Assembly: GCF_037027445.1 (NCBI RefSeq)
Contig: NZ_JBANDL010000002.1
Span: forward strand, 4,312,001-4,376,000
Source of the DNA: Lysobacter firmicutimachus
GTDB taxonomy: Bacteria > Pseudomonadota > Gammaproteobacteria > Xanthomonadales > Xanthomonadaceae
Direction of reading: 5' to 3'
DNA length: 64,000 nt
Positions 11,559-21,256 of the stretch are shown here, piece after piece (positions within the stretch are counted from its first letter, which is position 1; every line of letters begins with the position of its first letter). The notes below the pieces were generated by a model that did not search any database, was not told where the DNA came from, and was given only the letters and a program-made list of their open reading frames with translations. The position numbers and the translations under genes are program-made.

Positions 11559-12485
11559 ATGGCCGATACCGCCCTGCCCCTGCGTCCGTCCCTGCTTTCG
11601 CCGCGCCTGTGGCCGATGTGGCTGGCCCTGGCCGGCATGTGCCTGGGCGCGCGCCTGCCGTGGGGCCTGCAACGCCTGCTCGGCGGCTGGATCGGTGCGT
11701 TCGCCCTGCGCGTGGCGGGCACCCGCCGACGCGCGGCGCAGATCAATCTGGCGCTGTGCTTCCCGGAAAAGAGCGAGGCCGAACGCGCCGCGCTGCTGCG
11801 CGAAAGCTTCCGCGACCTCGGCATCGGCTTCTTCGAATTCGCCCGCGCCTGGTGGGGCTCGGTCGCGCCGATGCGGCGCACGGTGCGGATCGAGGGCCTG
11901 GAGCGGCTCGACGAAGTCCGCGCCGCCGGGCGCGGCGTGCTGATGGTATCGGGCCATTTCATGACCCTGGAAATGTGCGGCCGGCTGATGTGCGAACACT
12001 TGCCGCTGGCCGGCATGTACCGCCGCCATCGCAACCCGGTCATGGAGTGGGCGGTCAAGCGCGGCCGCCTGCGCTACGCCAGCGCGATGTTCACCAACGA
12101 GGAAATCCGCCCGGCGATGCGCCACCTCAAGCAGGGCGGCTTCCTGTGGTACGCGCCCGACCAGGACATGCGCGGCAAGGACACGGTGTTCGCGCCGTTC
12201 TTCGGCGTGCAGGCCGCCACCATCACCGCCACCCACCAGTTCGCCCGCCTCAGCGGCTGCGCGGTGGTGCCGTTCTTCCACCGCCGCGAAGGCGCCGACT
12301 ACGTGCTGCGCCTCGGCGCGCCGCTGGCGGAGTTTCCTTCCGCCGACGCCACCGCCGACAGCGCCCGGGTCAACGCCCAGATCGAAGCCATGGTGCGGCA
12401 GGCGCCTAGCCAATACTTGTGGATCCACCGCCGCTTCAAGCGCCGGCCGGCAGGCGAGATCTCTCCCTACAAGAAACAGAAGTAA
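11559..12485 (+). CDS. Lipid A biosynthesis acyltransferase (LpxL/HtrB family)
   Basis: Inner-membrane acyltransferase that adds a secondary acyl chain to Kdo2-lipid IVA, using acyl-ACP. The catalytic HX4E motif is SGHFMTLE (His133, Glu138). Other conserved features are the early membrane helix, YRRHRNPVMEW and WYAPDQDMRGKD. The 308-residue length matches LpxL, LpxP and LpxM, and I cannot tell which chain it adds. It is divergent from waaA, whose product makes its substrate. Just after the stop there is a 7-bp stem hairpin (12486-12506) without a T tract. Confidence 0.92.
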   Translation: MADTALPLRPSLLSPRLWPMWLALAGMCLGARLPWGLQRLLGGWIGAFALRVAGTRRRAAQINLALCFPEKSEAERAALLRESFRDLGIGFFEFARAWWGSVAPMRRTVRIEGLERLDEVRAAGRGVLMVSGHFMTLEMCGRLMCEHLPLAGMYRRHRNPVMEWAVKRGRLRYASAMFTNEEIRPAMRHLKQGGFLWYAPDQDMRGKDTVFAPFFGVQAATITATHQFARLSGCAVVPFFHRREGADYVLRLGAPLAEFPSADATADSARVNAQIEAMVRQAPSQYLWIHRRFKRRPAGEISPYKKQK

Positions 12486-12558
12486 CCGGTTCGGGGCCGG
12501 AACCGGCGAAAGCCGCGCGTGCCGCCGCTGTTCGCTGTCTGCTATCGCCGACTCGCCG

Positions 12559-13908
12559 CTACTCGCTCCTGGGCTGAGCCAACAGGCTTCCCGCATACAA
12601 CGCCGCCAACAACAGCGTCAGCCCGCCCCAGAAGGTCGAATAGAACGCCAGGTGGGTGTTGAGCGGGAACACCGTCACCAGCAAGGCCAGCATAGCCGGA
12701 CGCGACGCCTCGCGCGCCCGCGCGTCGGCGAAGGCCCAGGCGCGCCAGGCCAGGGCGGCGCCGGCCAGCCACATCAGCAGGCCGAAGGCGCCGGTTTCGC
12801 TGAGCACTTCCAGCAGCAGCTGATGGGCGTGCAGGGCCGGGCCTTCGCCCCAGGAGGTCAGGCGACCGGGCTGCGGGTCGCAGGCCGGGAAGGCTTCGCG
12901 GAAACCGCGCGCGCCGACGCCGTTGACCGGATGCTCGCCGACCATGCACCACGCAGCGCGCCAGATCCGCGTGCGCCCGGACAAGGCGTTGTCGACGCCT
13001 TCGACGTCGGCGCTGACCACGTGCGCGGTGCGCGCCAGGCGCTCGTGCACCTGCGGCGAGACCCGGTCGAGCACGCCGATCGTCAGCACGCCGATCGCGA
13101 ACACGCCGAGCAGGCGCTTCCAGCCGAGCAGGCGCCAGCCCGACAGCAGCAGCACCAGGCCGTAGGTGATCCACGAAGCGCGCGAGCCGGCCAGGACCAC
13201 GACCACCCCGACCGCAGCCGCGGCCAGCAGCCAGCCGGCGCTGCCGAAGCGACGCCCGGCGGCGTAGAGCACGAACGGCGAGAAGCTGGCGATGACCTGG
13301 CCGAGCTTGAGGTTGCACGGACCGAGCACGCCGCTGAGACGGTCCGCGGCGGCGGTCTCGGCGGCGCTGCACATGCCGTGCCCGCTGATCGCCTGCTTGA
13401 GCGCGTCGATGCCGAAGAACAGCGGGCTGGTGCCGGCCACCCACTGGATCAGCGCGTCGACGGTCCAGACCGACAGGATGATCGCCAAGCCGCCGAAGGT
13501 GGTGCGGCGCCCCCGCGGCGAGGCCACGGCCGCGGCGACCAGCCACAGGAACGGCAGATAGCGCAGATCGACCGCGGCTTCGCGCAGGGCGCGGCCGGGA
13601 TCGACCGCATCGATCGCCGAGACCAGCTCGGGCAGCCAATACGCGGCGAACAGTACGCTGGTCAGGGCCCAGGCCGGGTCGCTGAGCAGCCGCGCGCCGG
13701 TGTTGAACCGCGCCAGCGCCAGCTTGACCAGCGCGGTCAGCGCGCCGAGGGTCAGCACGCCCTCGGCATAGCCGGGCGCGAACAGCAGCGCGACATAAGT
13801 CAGGATCCAGGCCGGCGCCCAGCGCCAGCCGACGATCGCATGGCGCGGCGCGGGCGCGCCGGGTTCAGCCGCGGTCGGCGCCATCGACGAGTTCGGCATA
13901 GACGGCAA
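12559..13908 (-). CDS. O-antigen ligase / Wzy-C family membrane protein
   Basis: Polytopic inner-membrane protein of the O-antigen ligase/polymerase family, about 449 residues with roughly a dozen hydrophobic segments. The signature region is the large periplasmic loop with SGRTRIWRAAW, HPVNGVGARGF and HAHQLLLEVLSETGAFGLL (about residues 300-380). It would join O-polysaccharide to lipid A-core or polymerise glycan; the exact acceptor is unknown. Start choice: TTG at 13908 has a perfect AGGAGG with a 6-base spacer; ATG codons at 13899 and 13884 lack one. It overlaps the end of the glycosyltransferase gene by 44 bp, pointing to translational coupling. Confidence 0.85.
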   Translation of the reverse strand: MPSMPNSSMAPTAAEPGAPAPRHAIVGWRWAPAWILTYVALLFAPGYAEGVLTLGALTALVKLALARFNTGARLLSDPAWALTSVLFAAYWLPELVSAIDAVDPGRALREAAVDLRYLPFLWLVAAAVASPRGRRTTFGGLAIILSVWTVDALIQWVAGTSPLFFGIDALKQAISGHGMCSAAETAAADRLSGVLGPCNLKLGQVIASFSPFVLYAAGRRFGSAGWLLAAAAVGVVVVLAGSRASWITYGLVLLLSGWRLLGWKRLLGVFAIGVLTIGVLDRVSPQVHERLARTAHVVSADVEGVDNALSGRTRIWRAAWCMVGEHPVNGVGARGFREAFPACDPQPGRLTSWGEGPALHAHQLLLEVLSETGAFGLLMWLAGAALAWRAWAFADARAREASRPAMLALLVTVFPLNTHLAFYSTFWGGLTLLLAALYAGSLLAQPRSE

Positions 13909-15007
13909 GCGTGGCCTCCTGCATCGCCCGCAAGGAAAACGCCATCGTATCCACAGCCGGCGGCGGCTGCGTTAGCAATTCGCAAGCGGACCGATGCAGG
14001 GCGTCGGCATCGAACGGCGCGACCGCGCCGCCGGCTTGCGAACGCGCCAGCAATTCGCCGACGCCGCCGTGGTTCCAGCCCAGCACCGCGCGGCCACAGG
14101 ACCAGGCCTCGATCACAGTGCGGCCGAAGGCCTCGGGCTTGCGCGACAGTTGCAGCACCAGATCGCTGGCCGCATAGGCGCGCGCGATCGCGTCGGTCGG
14201 GGCGGTGAACGCCACCGCCTCGGCGATGCCCAGCGCCTGCGCCTGCTGCTCGAGTTCGGCGATGTAGGCCTCGCGGCCGGACTCGCGCGCGCCCGGCAGC
14301 CACAGCCGCGCGTCGCGGCCGTCGCCGCGCAGCGCGGCCAGCAAAGCCAGCGCGTCGGCGTGGCCTTTCAGGCGCGTGCCGCGGCCGGGCAGCAACAGCA
14401 AGGGGCCGTCGCCGCCGAGCGCCGGATGGATCGCCGCGGCCCAGGCGCGTGCGTCCGGGTCGGGCCAGGGCGCGCGCGGAAACGCGGCCGGGTCGATGCC
14501 GCGCGGGATCGTCCGCAACCGCGCCGGGTCGGTGTCGGGATAGTGCTGCAGCACATATTCGCGCACGGTGCCGGACACGCAGATCACCCGCTCGCCGCGG
14601 GTCATCACCGCACTGTAGCGCGAAGGCGAATTGAGCCCGTGCACGGTGGTGACGAAACGCGGCCGCGCGTCTTCGGCCAGGCCGCGCCAGGCCAGCAGGC
14701 CGACCCAGGCCGGCAGGCGCGAGCGCGCGTGCACCAGGTCGACGTTCTGCGCGGCCCACAACCGGCGCAGCGCGAAGGCATGGCGCAAGGTCGCCGGCGA
14801 CTTGCGCCCGATCGCCAGCTCGACGTGTTCGCCGCCGAGCGCCAGCAGCTTCGGCACCAGCCGGCCGCCGGCGGAAACCACGATCGCGCGATGGCCGGCG
14901 CGCACCAGCGCGTCGGCGATTTCCAGGGTGGAACGTTCGACGCCGCCGGATTCCAGCGCCGGCAGCAGTTGCATCACCGTCAGCCGGCGCGGCTCCGGCG
15001 ATGTCAT
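13865..15007 (-). CDS. Glycosyltransferase family 4 protein, likely LPS or surface glycan
   Basis: A 380-residue GT-B fold glycosyltransferase. The N-terminal PALESGGVERSTLEIADAL is the acceptor-side glycine loop common to GT4 enzymes. The C-terminal EAFGRTVIEAWSCGRAVLG contains the EX7E nucleotide-sugar motif. No signal peptide is visible, so it should act in the cytoplasm. It is 10 bp downstream of a small zinc-finger gene and overlaps the ligase gene downstream, forming a three-gene unit. The sugar and acceptor cannot be named from sequence. Confidence 0.88.
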   Translation of the reverse strand: MTSPEPRRLTVMQLLPALESGGVERSTLEIADALVRAGHRAIVVSAGGRLVPKLLALGGEHVELAIGRKSPATLRHAFALRRLWAAQNVDLVHARSRLPAWVGLLAWRGLAEDARPRFVTTVHGLNSPSRYSAVMTRGERVICVSGTVREYVLQHYPDTDPARLRTIPRGIDPAAFPRAPWPDPDARAWAAAIHPALGGDGPLLLLPGRGTRLKGHADALALLAALRGDGRDARLWLPGARESGREAYIAELEQQAQALGIAEAVAFTAPTDAIARAYAASDLVLQLSRKPEAFGRTVIEAWSCGRAVLGWNHGGVGELLARSQAGGAVAPFDADALHRSACELLTQPPPAVDTMAFSLRAMQEATLAVYAELVDGADRG

Positions 15008-15017
15008 GCGCGGACGA

Positions 15018-15221
15018 TCAGTCGTCGACCAGGGTGAAATGCGCGCCGCAGTACGGGCACTGGCATTCGCGCTCGGCCTCGATCGGCAGGTACACGCGCG
15101 GATGCGAGTTCCACAGCGCCATCGACGGCAGCGGGCAGCTCAGCGGCAGGTCCGCCCGGGTGACGGTGTAACGCTGGTCGGCGTTGGCCTGGGTGGGATG
15201 GGCGTTGGCTGCGGTGGTCAT
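15018..15221 (-). CDS. Small zinc-finger protein (zf-CHCC type)
   Basis: A 67-residue protein ending in CQCPYCGAHFTLVDD. With the upstream Cys29 (LSCPLP) and His40 (WNSHPRVYLP) this gives the Cys-His-Cys-Cys pattern of the zf-CHCC family, which includes mitochondrial complex I subunit NDUFS6. In bacteria the role is unclear. The start at 15221 is the first ATG that covers the domain. It is the first gene of the unit with the glycosyltransferase and ligase. Confidence 0.8.
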   Translation of the reverse strand: MTTAANAHPTQANADQRYTVTRADLPLSCPLPSMALWNSHPRVYLPIEAERECQCPYCGAHFTLVDD

Positions 15222-15303
15222 GGGAAACGACGGGTGGCGACGCGGGGTGGGCAGTTTACCAGCGTGCGGCCCCGCGCCGCTGCACGCGGCCGGCCCGGAC
15301 CGC

Positions 15304-16014
15304 TCAGGCCAGCGGCGGCAGGTCGAACCAGAGCAGTTCGGCCGCCGTTTCGCCGCGCCCGGCCAGAGCCAGCGCGCCGGATTCGCCGTGCAGGCCGAGG
15401 GCGTCGCCGGCCTCGAGCCGGCGCCCGTTGGCCTCGACCTGGCCGCGCACCACCTGCAGCCAATAGCTGCGGCCGGGGGCGAGCGGGCAGTCGGCACGGC
15501 CGTCGCGGCCCAGACGCAGCGAGTACAGGCGCAGGTCCTGGCGCACCGGCAGGCCGCCGTCGGCGCCGTCGCGCGAAGCCAGCAGACTCCATTCGCCCTC
15601 GCCGGCCGCGGCCGGCGTCGCGCGGACGCAGGCCGGGCGCGCATTGAGCCGGTCGGGCTGGATCCAGAACTGCAGAAAGTGCAGCGGCTGTTCGGCCGAA
15701 GCATTACGCGCGCCGTGGGCCAGGCCGTGGCCGGCGCCGATCCACTGCCATTGCCCGGCCTGCACCGCGCCGCCGCCGTCCAGTTCCGGGTGGGCCAGCG
15801 CGCCGCTCAGCACGAGGCTGAGAATGTCCATGTTGGCGTAGCGGTGCGGTTCGAAGCCCGCGTCGGGACCGACGCGGGCTTCGTGCACCACTCGCAACGC
15901 ACCGAAGCCCATCCAGGCCGGGTCGTAGTAACCGCCGAAGGAAAACGCGTGGCGGCTCTCGCACTGGTCCGCCTGCAGCAGACCGCGGGCGGCGGATGGA
16001 CGTTCGATGATCAT
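15304..16014 (-). CDS. Pirin family protein with altered metal-ligand positions
   Basis: A bicupin pirin-family protein of 236 residues. The N-terminal cupin shows PAWMGFGALRVVHEARV and FEPHRYANMDILSLVLSGAL, aligned with the usual HPHRxxE segment. Known pirins such as YhhW bind a metal with two His in HPH and with His/Glu later. Here the first reads E-P-H, and the later HSE-like segment reads HGAR. Two of the four expected ligands therefore appear changed, and quercetinase-like activity should not be assumed. It starts 13 bp after the yceI-like gene and is probably co-transcribed with it. Confidence 0.85.
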   Translation of the reverse strand: MIIERPSAARGLLQADQCESRHAFSFGGYYDPAWMGFGALRVVHEARVGPDAGFEPHRYANMDILSLVLSGALAHPELDGGGAVQAGQWQWIGAGHGLAHGARNASAEQPLHFLQFWIQPDRLNARPACVRATPAAAGEGEWSLLASRDGADGGLPVRQDLRLYSLRLGRDGRADCPLAPGRSYWLQVVRGQVEANGRRLEAGDALGLHGESGALALAGRGETAAELLWFDLPPLA

Positions 16015-16027
16015 GCCGCGCAGTTTA

Positions 16028-16606
16028 TTACTGCTTCGGCACCAGCGCTTCGGTGGTGATGCGGATGCTGACTTCGTCGCTGACGTTCGGCGCGTACTTG
16101 CCGAGGCCGAAGTCGCTGCGCTTGAGGGTGGTGGTGGCGTCGAAGCCGGCCGCGGCGCGCTTGGCCATCGGCTGCTCGCCGATCTTGTTGATGGTCACGT
16201 CCAGCACCGCCGGCTTGGTCACGCCGTGCACGGTCAGCTCGCCGGTGACCTTGAGCTTCTTCTCGCCCGCGGCCTCGACCTTGGTGCTCTTGAAGGTGAT
16301 GGTCGGGTACTTCTCGGCATCGAAGAAGTCGGCGCTCTTGAGGTGCTCGTCGAAGTCCGGCACGTGCGAGTTCAGGCCGTCCAGCGGGATGGTCACCTGC
16401 ACCGAGGACGCGGCCGGCTTGGCCGGATCGTAGGTGATGCTGCCGTCGACCTTGCCGAAATGGGCGACCGGGTGGGAGAAGCCGAAATGGCTCCAGCCGG
16501 CGACGACGTCGGTGTGGTTGGGGTCGATCTTGTAGGTCAGCGGGGCGGCGACGGCGGCGCCGGCGAAAGCGAAGCCAAGGACGGCGGCGAGCAGGATGCG
16601 CTTCAT
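16028..16606 (-). CDS. YceI-family periplasmic lipid-binding protein
   Basis: A 192-residue secreted lipocalin-like barrel. It has a signal peptide (MKRILLAAVLGFAFAGAAVA) followed by YKIDPNHTDVVAGWSHFGFS. Typical family segments are DGSITYDP, ADFFDAEKYPTITFKST and KRSDFGLGKY. The family binds isoprenoid-like lipids in the periplasm, and the precise ligand here is unknown. GAGGAG lies 8 bases before the ATG. It is followed closely by the pirin gene and preceded by the nitroreductase gene on the same strand. Confidence 0.92.
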   Translation of the reverse strand: MKRILLAAVLGFAFAGAAVAAPLTYKIDPNHTDVVAGWSHFGFSHPVAHFGKVDGSITYDPAKPAASSVQVTIPLDGLNSHVPDFDEHLKSADFFDAEKYPTITFKSTKVEAAGEKKLKVTGELTVHGVTKPAVLDVTINKIGEQPMAKRAAAGFDATTTLKRSDFGLGKYAPNVSDEVSIRITTEALVPKQ

Positions 16607-16679
16607 GGGTGGTCTCCTCGAAACGGCGGACAGGAAGGAACGGCGGGGGAACGGCGGGAAAAACAGCGGCGGAACGGCC

Positions 16680-17267
16680 TCAGTCGATGCGCGCGGCTTC
16701 GTCGAAGGGCAGGCGCGGCGAACGCGGGAACAGCTTCTCGGGTTGGCCGACGCCGAGGTTGATCAGGAAGTTGGACTTGATCTGGGTGCCGGCGAAGAAG
16801 GCCTCGTCGACCTTGGCATTGTCGAAGCCCGACATCGGGCCGGTGTCCAGGCCCAGCGCGCGCGCGGCCAGGATCAGGTAGGCGCCCTGCAGGCTGCCGT
16901 TGCGGAACGCGGTGGTGCGGATCGACTCGTCGTTGCCGGCGAACCAGCTGCGCGCGTCGGCATGCGGGAACAGGTAGGGCAGCTTTTCGTAGAACTCCAG
17001 GTCGTGGCCGACGATGACCGTGACCGGCGCGGCCAGGGTCTTGGCCAGGTTGCCCTCGGACAGGGCCGGGCGCAGCTTCTCCTTGGCCTGCGCCGACTTG
17101 ACGAACACGAACCGCGCCGGCGACCCGTTGGCGCTGGTCGGCGCCCACTTCACCAGGTCGTAGAGCTGGCGCAGGGTCTCGTCGCTGACCTCGCCGCCGA
17201 GCTCGTTATGGGTACGGGCGGTGCGGAACAGCTGATCGAGCGCGTCGTCGGTCAAGATCCGGGACAT
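16680..17267 (-). CDS. Nitroreductase family protein (malonic semialdehyde reductase RutE-like)
   Basis: A flavin (FMN) dependent oxidoreductase of 195 residues. [17 protein letters not shown] (about residues 40-56) is the FMN-binding nitroreductase segment, and the sequence follows the RutE/HadB subgroup, including [15 protein letters not shown]. RutE reduces malonic semialdehyde in pyrimidine breakdown, but no other rut gene is present here, so the substrate is uncertain. The start at 17267 has GGAG 8 bases upstream; the longer frame up to 17450 lacks family sequence and would overlap the divergent gene. Confidence 0.85.
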   Translation of the reverse strand: MSRILTDDALDQLFRTARTHNELGGEVSDETLRQLYDLVKWAPTSANGSPARFVFVKSAQAKEKLRPALSEGNLAKTLAAPVTVIVGHDLEFYEKLPYLFPHADARSWFAGNDESIRTTAFRNGSLQGAYLILAARALGLDTGPMSGFDNAKVDEAFFAGTQIKSNFLINLGVGQPEKLFPRSPRLPFDEAARID

Positions 17268-17373
17268 CGTTTTCTCCGTGAGGCTGCCAGGCTCGGCATG
17301 TGATCGGGAGGGGAAGTGTAGAGTCTCGATCCGACCGCAGAACCGACACCTTCGGAACGGATTAACTGCAACC

Positions 17374-18357
17374 GTGCAACAAAACGGCTTTCCTGCGAAA
17401 ACTAGCTCCACTGCTGCAACTTGGGTCCTGACCGACGGCCGCGCCGGCAATCAGCGCCAGGCCAACGCCCTGGCCCTGGCCCTGGGCCGCGCCGCAGCCG
17501 ACTGGACCCTGAGCCCGCGCGCGCCCTGGCGCTGGCTGGCGCCGCGGCGCCTGCCCGGCGCGCAACAGGCCTTCGGCCCGGCCTTCGCCCAGGCGCTGGC
17601 GGCCCCGCCGCGCCTGGCGATCGGCTGCGGCCGCCAAGCCGCGCTGGCGACCCGGCTGCTGCGCAGCGCTCACTGCGCCGCGGTGCAGATTCTCGATCCG
17701 CGACTGGACCCGCAGTTCTGGGATCTGGTGGTCGCGCCCGAACACGACGGTCTGCGCGGGGCCAACGTGGTGACCCTGCTGGGCAGCCTGAACCCGGTCG
17801 ACGACCTGTGGCTGGCCGGCGCGCGCAAGACCTTCCCCGCCTTCGGCGCCCTGCCCGGGCCGCGCACCGCGCTGCTGCTCGGCGGCTCCAGCGCCCACGC
17901 CGATTTCGACCAGGACGCCTTCGACGACCTCGCCGGGCAGTTGCAGGCGGTGCTCGAACGCGAGGGCGGCAGTCTGCTGGCGACCACCTCGCGGCGCACC
18001 CCGGCGCCGGTTCGCGCACGCCTGCGCGAACGCCTGGCGCGGCTGCCGCGGGTGTCCTGGTACGAACCCGGCGAAGGCGCCAACCCTTATCCGGGCCTGC
18101 TCGGCTGGGCCGACCGCATCGTCTGCACCGCCGACTCGGTCAACATGCTGTCGGAAGCCGCGGCCACGCATGCGCCGGTATTCGCTTACGGCGTCGACCG
18201 CATCGACGGCCGGCCGCGGCGTTTCGTCGACAGCCTGCTCGGCCTGGGCCGGGTGCGGCCGTTCGACGCCTCGCTGCGCAGCTGGCCGGTGACGCCGCTG
18301 CGCGAGACCGCGCGGGTCGCGGCCGAAGTGCGGCGCCGGCTGCAACTGCCGGACTGA
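17374..18357 (+). CDS. ELM1-like family protein (mitochondrial fission ELM1 homologue)
   Basis: A protein of about 327 residues resembling the ELM1 family (named after plant mitochondrial fission protein ELM1; bacterial members have a glycosyltransferase-B-like fold). Hallmarks are [14 protein letters not shown] at the N-terminus, LLLGGSSAH in the middle and [19 protein letters not shown] near the C-terminus. The latter resembles the nucleotide-sugar site of GT-B enzymes, so a glycosyltransferase role is plausible but unproven. The start is uncertain: GTG at 17374 is chosen as the last start before the domain; an ATG at 17278 would add 32 unlikely residues. Confidence 0.8.
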   Translation: MQQNGFPAKTSSTAATWVLTDGRAGNQRQANALALALGRAAADWTLSPRAPWRWLAPRRLPGAQQAFGPAFAQALAAPPRLAIGCGRQAALATRLLRSAHCAAVQILDPRLDPQFWDLVVAPEHDGLRGANVVTLLGSLNPVDDLWLAGARKTFPAFGALPGPRTALLLGGSSAHADFDQDAFDDLAGQLQAVLEREGGSLLATTSRRTPAPVRARLRERLARLPRVSWYEPGEGANPYPGLLGWADRIVCTADSVNMLSEAAATHAPVFAYGVDRIDGRPRRFVDSLLGLGRVRPFDASLRSWPVTPLRETARVAAEVRRRLQLPD

Positions 18358-18409
18358 GCGCGGCGCGCGGCGACGCGCTCTCGGCCGCGCCGGCCTGGCG
18401 CCGGCGCCG

Positions 18410-21256
18410 CTACGGCGCTGCGGCGCGCAGCCCCTGCTCGCGCATGGCCGCATCGATCGCCGCGCGCGCGGCGCGGATCGCCTCGGTCTGCGCGACCCGG
18501 CGCGGGCGCCGGTCGAGGGTGCATTCCAGTCCCGCCGCGAGCAGCACCGCATGCGCCGCCGCCAGGGCCTGCGCCTGCGCGGGCGGCAGCCCGTCGGCGC
18601 GGCACGCGGCCGCGATCAGCCCGGGCGTGTCGCGCGGCCGCAGCAAGGCCGGCGCGCGCGCGCTATCGCCCAGCACCCGGTACTGGAGCAGGAACTCCAG
18701 ATCGACCAGGCCGCCCTCGCCCTGCTTGAGGTCGAAATGCGCGGCGTCGCTGCGGTCGAGCTCGGCGCGCATGCGCGCGCGCATCGCCGCGACCTCCTCG
18801 CGCAGCTTGGCCGGATCGCGCGGGCGCGCCAGTGCTTGCGCGCGCACCGCCTCGAAGCGCTCGCCCAGGCCGGCGTCGCCGGCGACGAAGCGCGCCCGCA
18901 CCAGGGCCTGATGCTCCCAGGTCCAGGCGCGTTCGAACTGATACTCGGAAAAGCTCGCCAGCGACGACACCAGCAGGCCCTTGGCGCCGTCCGGGCGCAG
19001 CCGCACGTCGACGTCGAACAGGCGACCGGCCGCGGTCACCGCACCGAGCAGGGCGACGATCTTCTGCGCCAGCCGCGCGAACCAGCGCGGCGCGTCCAGC
19101 GCGCGCGCGCCGTCCGACCAGGCGCCGCCTTCGACCGGCGGCGCGTCGTACAGGAACACCAGGTCCAGGTCGGAACCGAAGCCGAGTTCCTCGCCGCCCA
19201 GGCTGCCGTAGCCGAGCACGGCGAAGCGGCCGCCGGCAATGCGCCCGTGCGCCGCGGCTATTTCGCTCTCCGCCAGGGCGAGGATGCGCATCACCACGCC
19301 GTCGGCCAGCCACGCCAGCTGGCGCGCGCTGTCCTCGGCCGACTGGCGGCCGTCGCGCAGGGCCATGGCGATGCGGAAGCTCAGCGATTGCCGCACTTCG
19401 TTGAGCGCCTGCAAGGTCGCCTCGGCGTCGTCGCCGCCGTCGACTTCGGCGCAGGCCGCCAGCAACTCCTCGCGCCCCGGCAGGGGCCCGACCACCCGCG
19501 CATCGAGCAGTTCGTCGAGCAACAACGGATGCGAGGCCAGGCGTTCGGCCAGCAAGGCGCTGCGCGAGACCACTTCGACCAGCCGGGTCAGCGCCGCCGG
19601 TTGTTCGTCGAGCAGCGCCAGATAAGCGCTGCGGCGCAGGACGTTGTGCAGCAGCGCGAGCAAGCGCTTCAACGCGAGCATCGGTTGGCTGGAACCCGCC
19701 GCGCCGTGCAGCAGCGCCGGCAGCACCCGGTCCAGGCGCACCCGCGCCGCGTCCGACAGGCCGCGCACGCCGGGGCTGCGGGCGAAATCGCGCAGCGCCG
19801 CATCGGCGTCGGCGGCGGGTTCGAAACCTGCCTCGTCGAGCACCGCCGCCTCGCCGGCCTCCGGCAGCGCACGCCAGTACGCGGTCAACGCATCGGGCGC
19901 GGCGCGGCGACGGCGCGGCGCGAGTAGCGCGTCGAATTCGGCGGTGACGCGTTCGCGGTGATGGGCGAGCTCGGCCAGCAACGCCTCCCAGTCCGGATAG
20001 TCCAGACCGGCGGCGATGCGCGCGCGGTCTTCGCCGGTCGCGGGCAAGGCGTGGGTCTGCGCGTCGCGCAGCATCTGCAGGCGATTCTCCAGGCGGCGCA
20101 GGAAGCGGTAGGCCTCGGCCAGGTCGGCGCCGGCCGCCTCGCCGATCTGGCGTTGCCCGACCAGCTCGCGCAGCGCCGGCTGCAGACGGCGCCCGCGCAG
20201 TTCCGGTTCGCGGCCGCCGCGGATCAATTGCAGCGCCTGGACCAGGAATTCGATCTCGCGGATGCCGCCCGGCCCGCGCTTGATGTCGTCGGCCAGTTCC
20301 TTGCGCGCCACTTCGGCGCTGATCGCCGCCTTCATCGCGCGCAGGCCGTCGAGCGCGCCGAAGTCCAGGTAGCGCCGGTACACGAACGGGCGCAGCGCGG
20401 CCAGGAAGCGCTCGCCCGCCTCGATGTCGCCGGCCACCGGCCGCGCCTTCTGCCAGGCGTAGCGTTCCCAGTCGCGGCCTTCGCGCTGGAAGTACTGCTC
20501 CATGGCGGTGAACGACCAAGCCACCCGGCCGGCATTGCCGTAGGGGCGCAGGCGCAGGTCGACGCGATGACAGAAGCCGTCGCCGGTGATCTCGTCGAGC
20601 AGCCGCGCCAGTTGCTGACCCAGGCGGGCGAAATAGGCCTCGGCGTCGAGCGCGCGCGCCGGGTCGCGACCGTCGAACTCGGTGCTGCCGTCGTGCTCGT
20701 AGGCGTAGACCAGATCGACGTCGGAACTGAAATTGAGTTCGCCGCCGCCGAGCTTGCCGAGGCCGAACACCACCAAACGCACCGCTTCGCCGTCGCGGGT
20801 GCGGACCGTGCCGCGCTGGCGGGCGAACTCGTCCTCCAGTGCGCGCAGGGCGGCGTCCAGGCAGCGCTCGGCCAGGGCCGTGCTGCCGGCCAGGGTGTCC
20901 TCGACCCGGTCCAGGCCCAGCGCGTCGCGCCAGATCAGCCGGGTCGATCCGGCGGCGCGATAGCGGCGCAGGCGCATGCCCCAGTCGCTGCGGTGGTCGG
21001 GCGGCAGATCCGGCGGCGGCGGCTCGGCCGCGCCGTCGTCGGCGGCCAACGCCAGCAACAAGGCCGGCTGCCGCACCAGGGTGTCGATGGCGAAGTCGCT
21101 GACGACGGCGACCCGCGCCACCCGCGCGGCCAGCTGCGGATTCTCGAGCGCGGCGCGCGCCTCGGCGGATGCGGCGCGCAAGCGCGCCAGCGCGCGTTCG
21201 GCCAGCGGGTCGGCGGCGGCGAGGGACATGGAAACGGACAGCGGAGAAGCGGTCAT
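18410..21256 (-). CDS. glnE: Bifunctional glutamine synthetase adenylyltransferase/deadenylase
   Basis: Cytoplasmic enzyme that adenylylates and deadenylylates glutamine synthetase in response to nitrogen state through PII. At 948 residues it matches E. coli GlnE (946). Two nucleotidyltransferase domains are visible: [18 protein letters not shown] (about residue 165, the deadenylylating half) and [18 protein letters not shown] (about residue 685, the adenylylating half), each with the catalytic SDxDL. Other conserved parts are [14 protein letters not shown] and [15 protein letters not shown]. The ATG at 21256 gives family length; the long upstream extension of the frame lacks family sequence. 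Confidence 0.96.
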   Translation of the reverse strand: MTASPLSVSMSLAAADPLAERALARLRAASAEARAALENPQLAARVARVAVVSDFAIDTLVRQPALLLALAADDGAAEPPPPDLPPDHRSDWGMRLRRYRAAGSTRLIWRDALGLDRVEDTLAGSTALAERCLDAALRALEDEFARQRGTVRTRDGEAVRLVVFGLGKLGGGELNFSSDVDLVYAYEHDGSTEFDGRDPARALDAEAYFARLGQQLARLLDEITGDGFCHRVDLRLRPYGNAGRVAWSFTAMEQYFQREGRDWERYAWQKARPVAGDIEAGERFLAALRPFVYRRYLDFGALDGLRAMKAAISAEVARKELADDIKRGPGGIREIEFLVQALQLIRGGREPELRGRRLQPALRELVGQRQIGEAAGADLAEAYRFLRRLENRLQMLRDAQTHALPATGEDRARIAAGLDYPDWEALLAELAHHRERVTAEFDALLAPRRRRAAPDALTAYWRALPEAGEAAVLDEAGFEPAADADAALRDFARSPGVRGLSDAARVRLDRVLPALLHGAAGSSQPMLALKRLLALLHNVLRRSAYLALLDEQPAALTRLVEVVSRSALLAERLASHPLLLDELLDARVVGPLPGREELLAACAEVDGGDDAEATLQALNEVRQSLSFRIAMALRDGRQSAEDSARQLAWLADGVVMRILALAESEIAAAHGRIAGGRFAVLGYGSLGGEELGFGSDLDLVFLYDAPPVEGGAWSDGARALDAPRWFARLAQKIVALLGAVTAAGRLFDVDVRLRPDGAKGLLVSSLASFSEYQFERAWTWEHQALVRARFVAGDAGLGERFEAVRAQALARPRDPAKLREEVAAMRARMRAELDRSDAAHFDLKQGEGGLVDLEFLLQYRVLGDSARAPALLRPRDTPGLIAAACRADGLPPAQAQALAAAHAVLLAAGLECTLDRRPRRVAQTEAIRAARAAIDAAMREQGLRAAAP

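Noticed and set aside
17278..17373. ATG 17278 as start of the ELM1-like gene
   Set aside because: The added 32 residues are not family-like and the start lies 10 bp from the divergent nitroreductase start; GTG 17374 is preferred but not proven.
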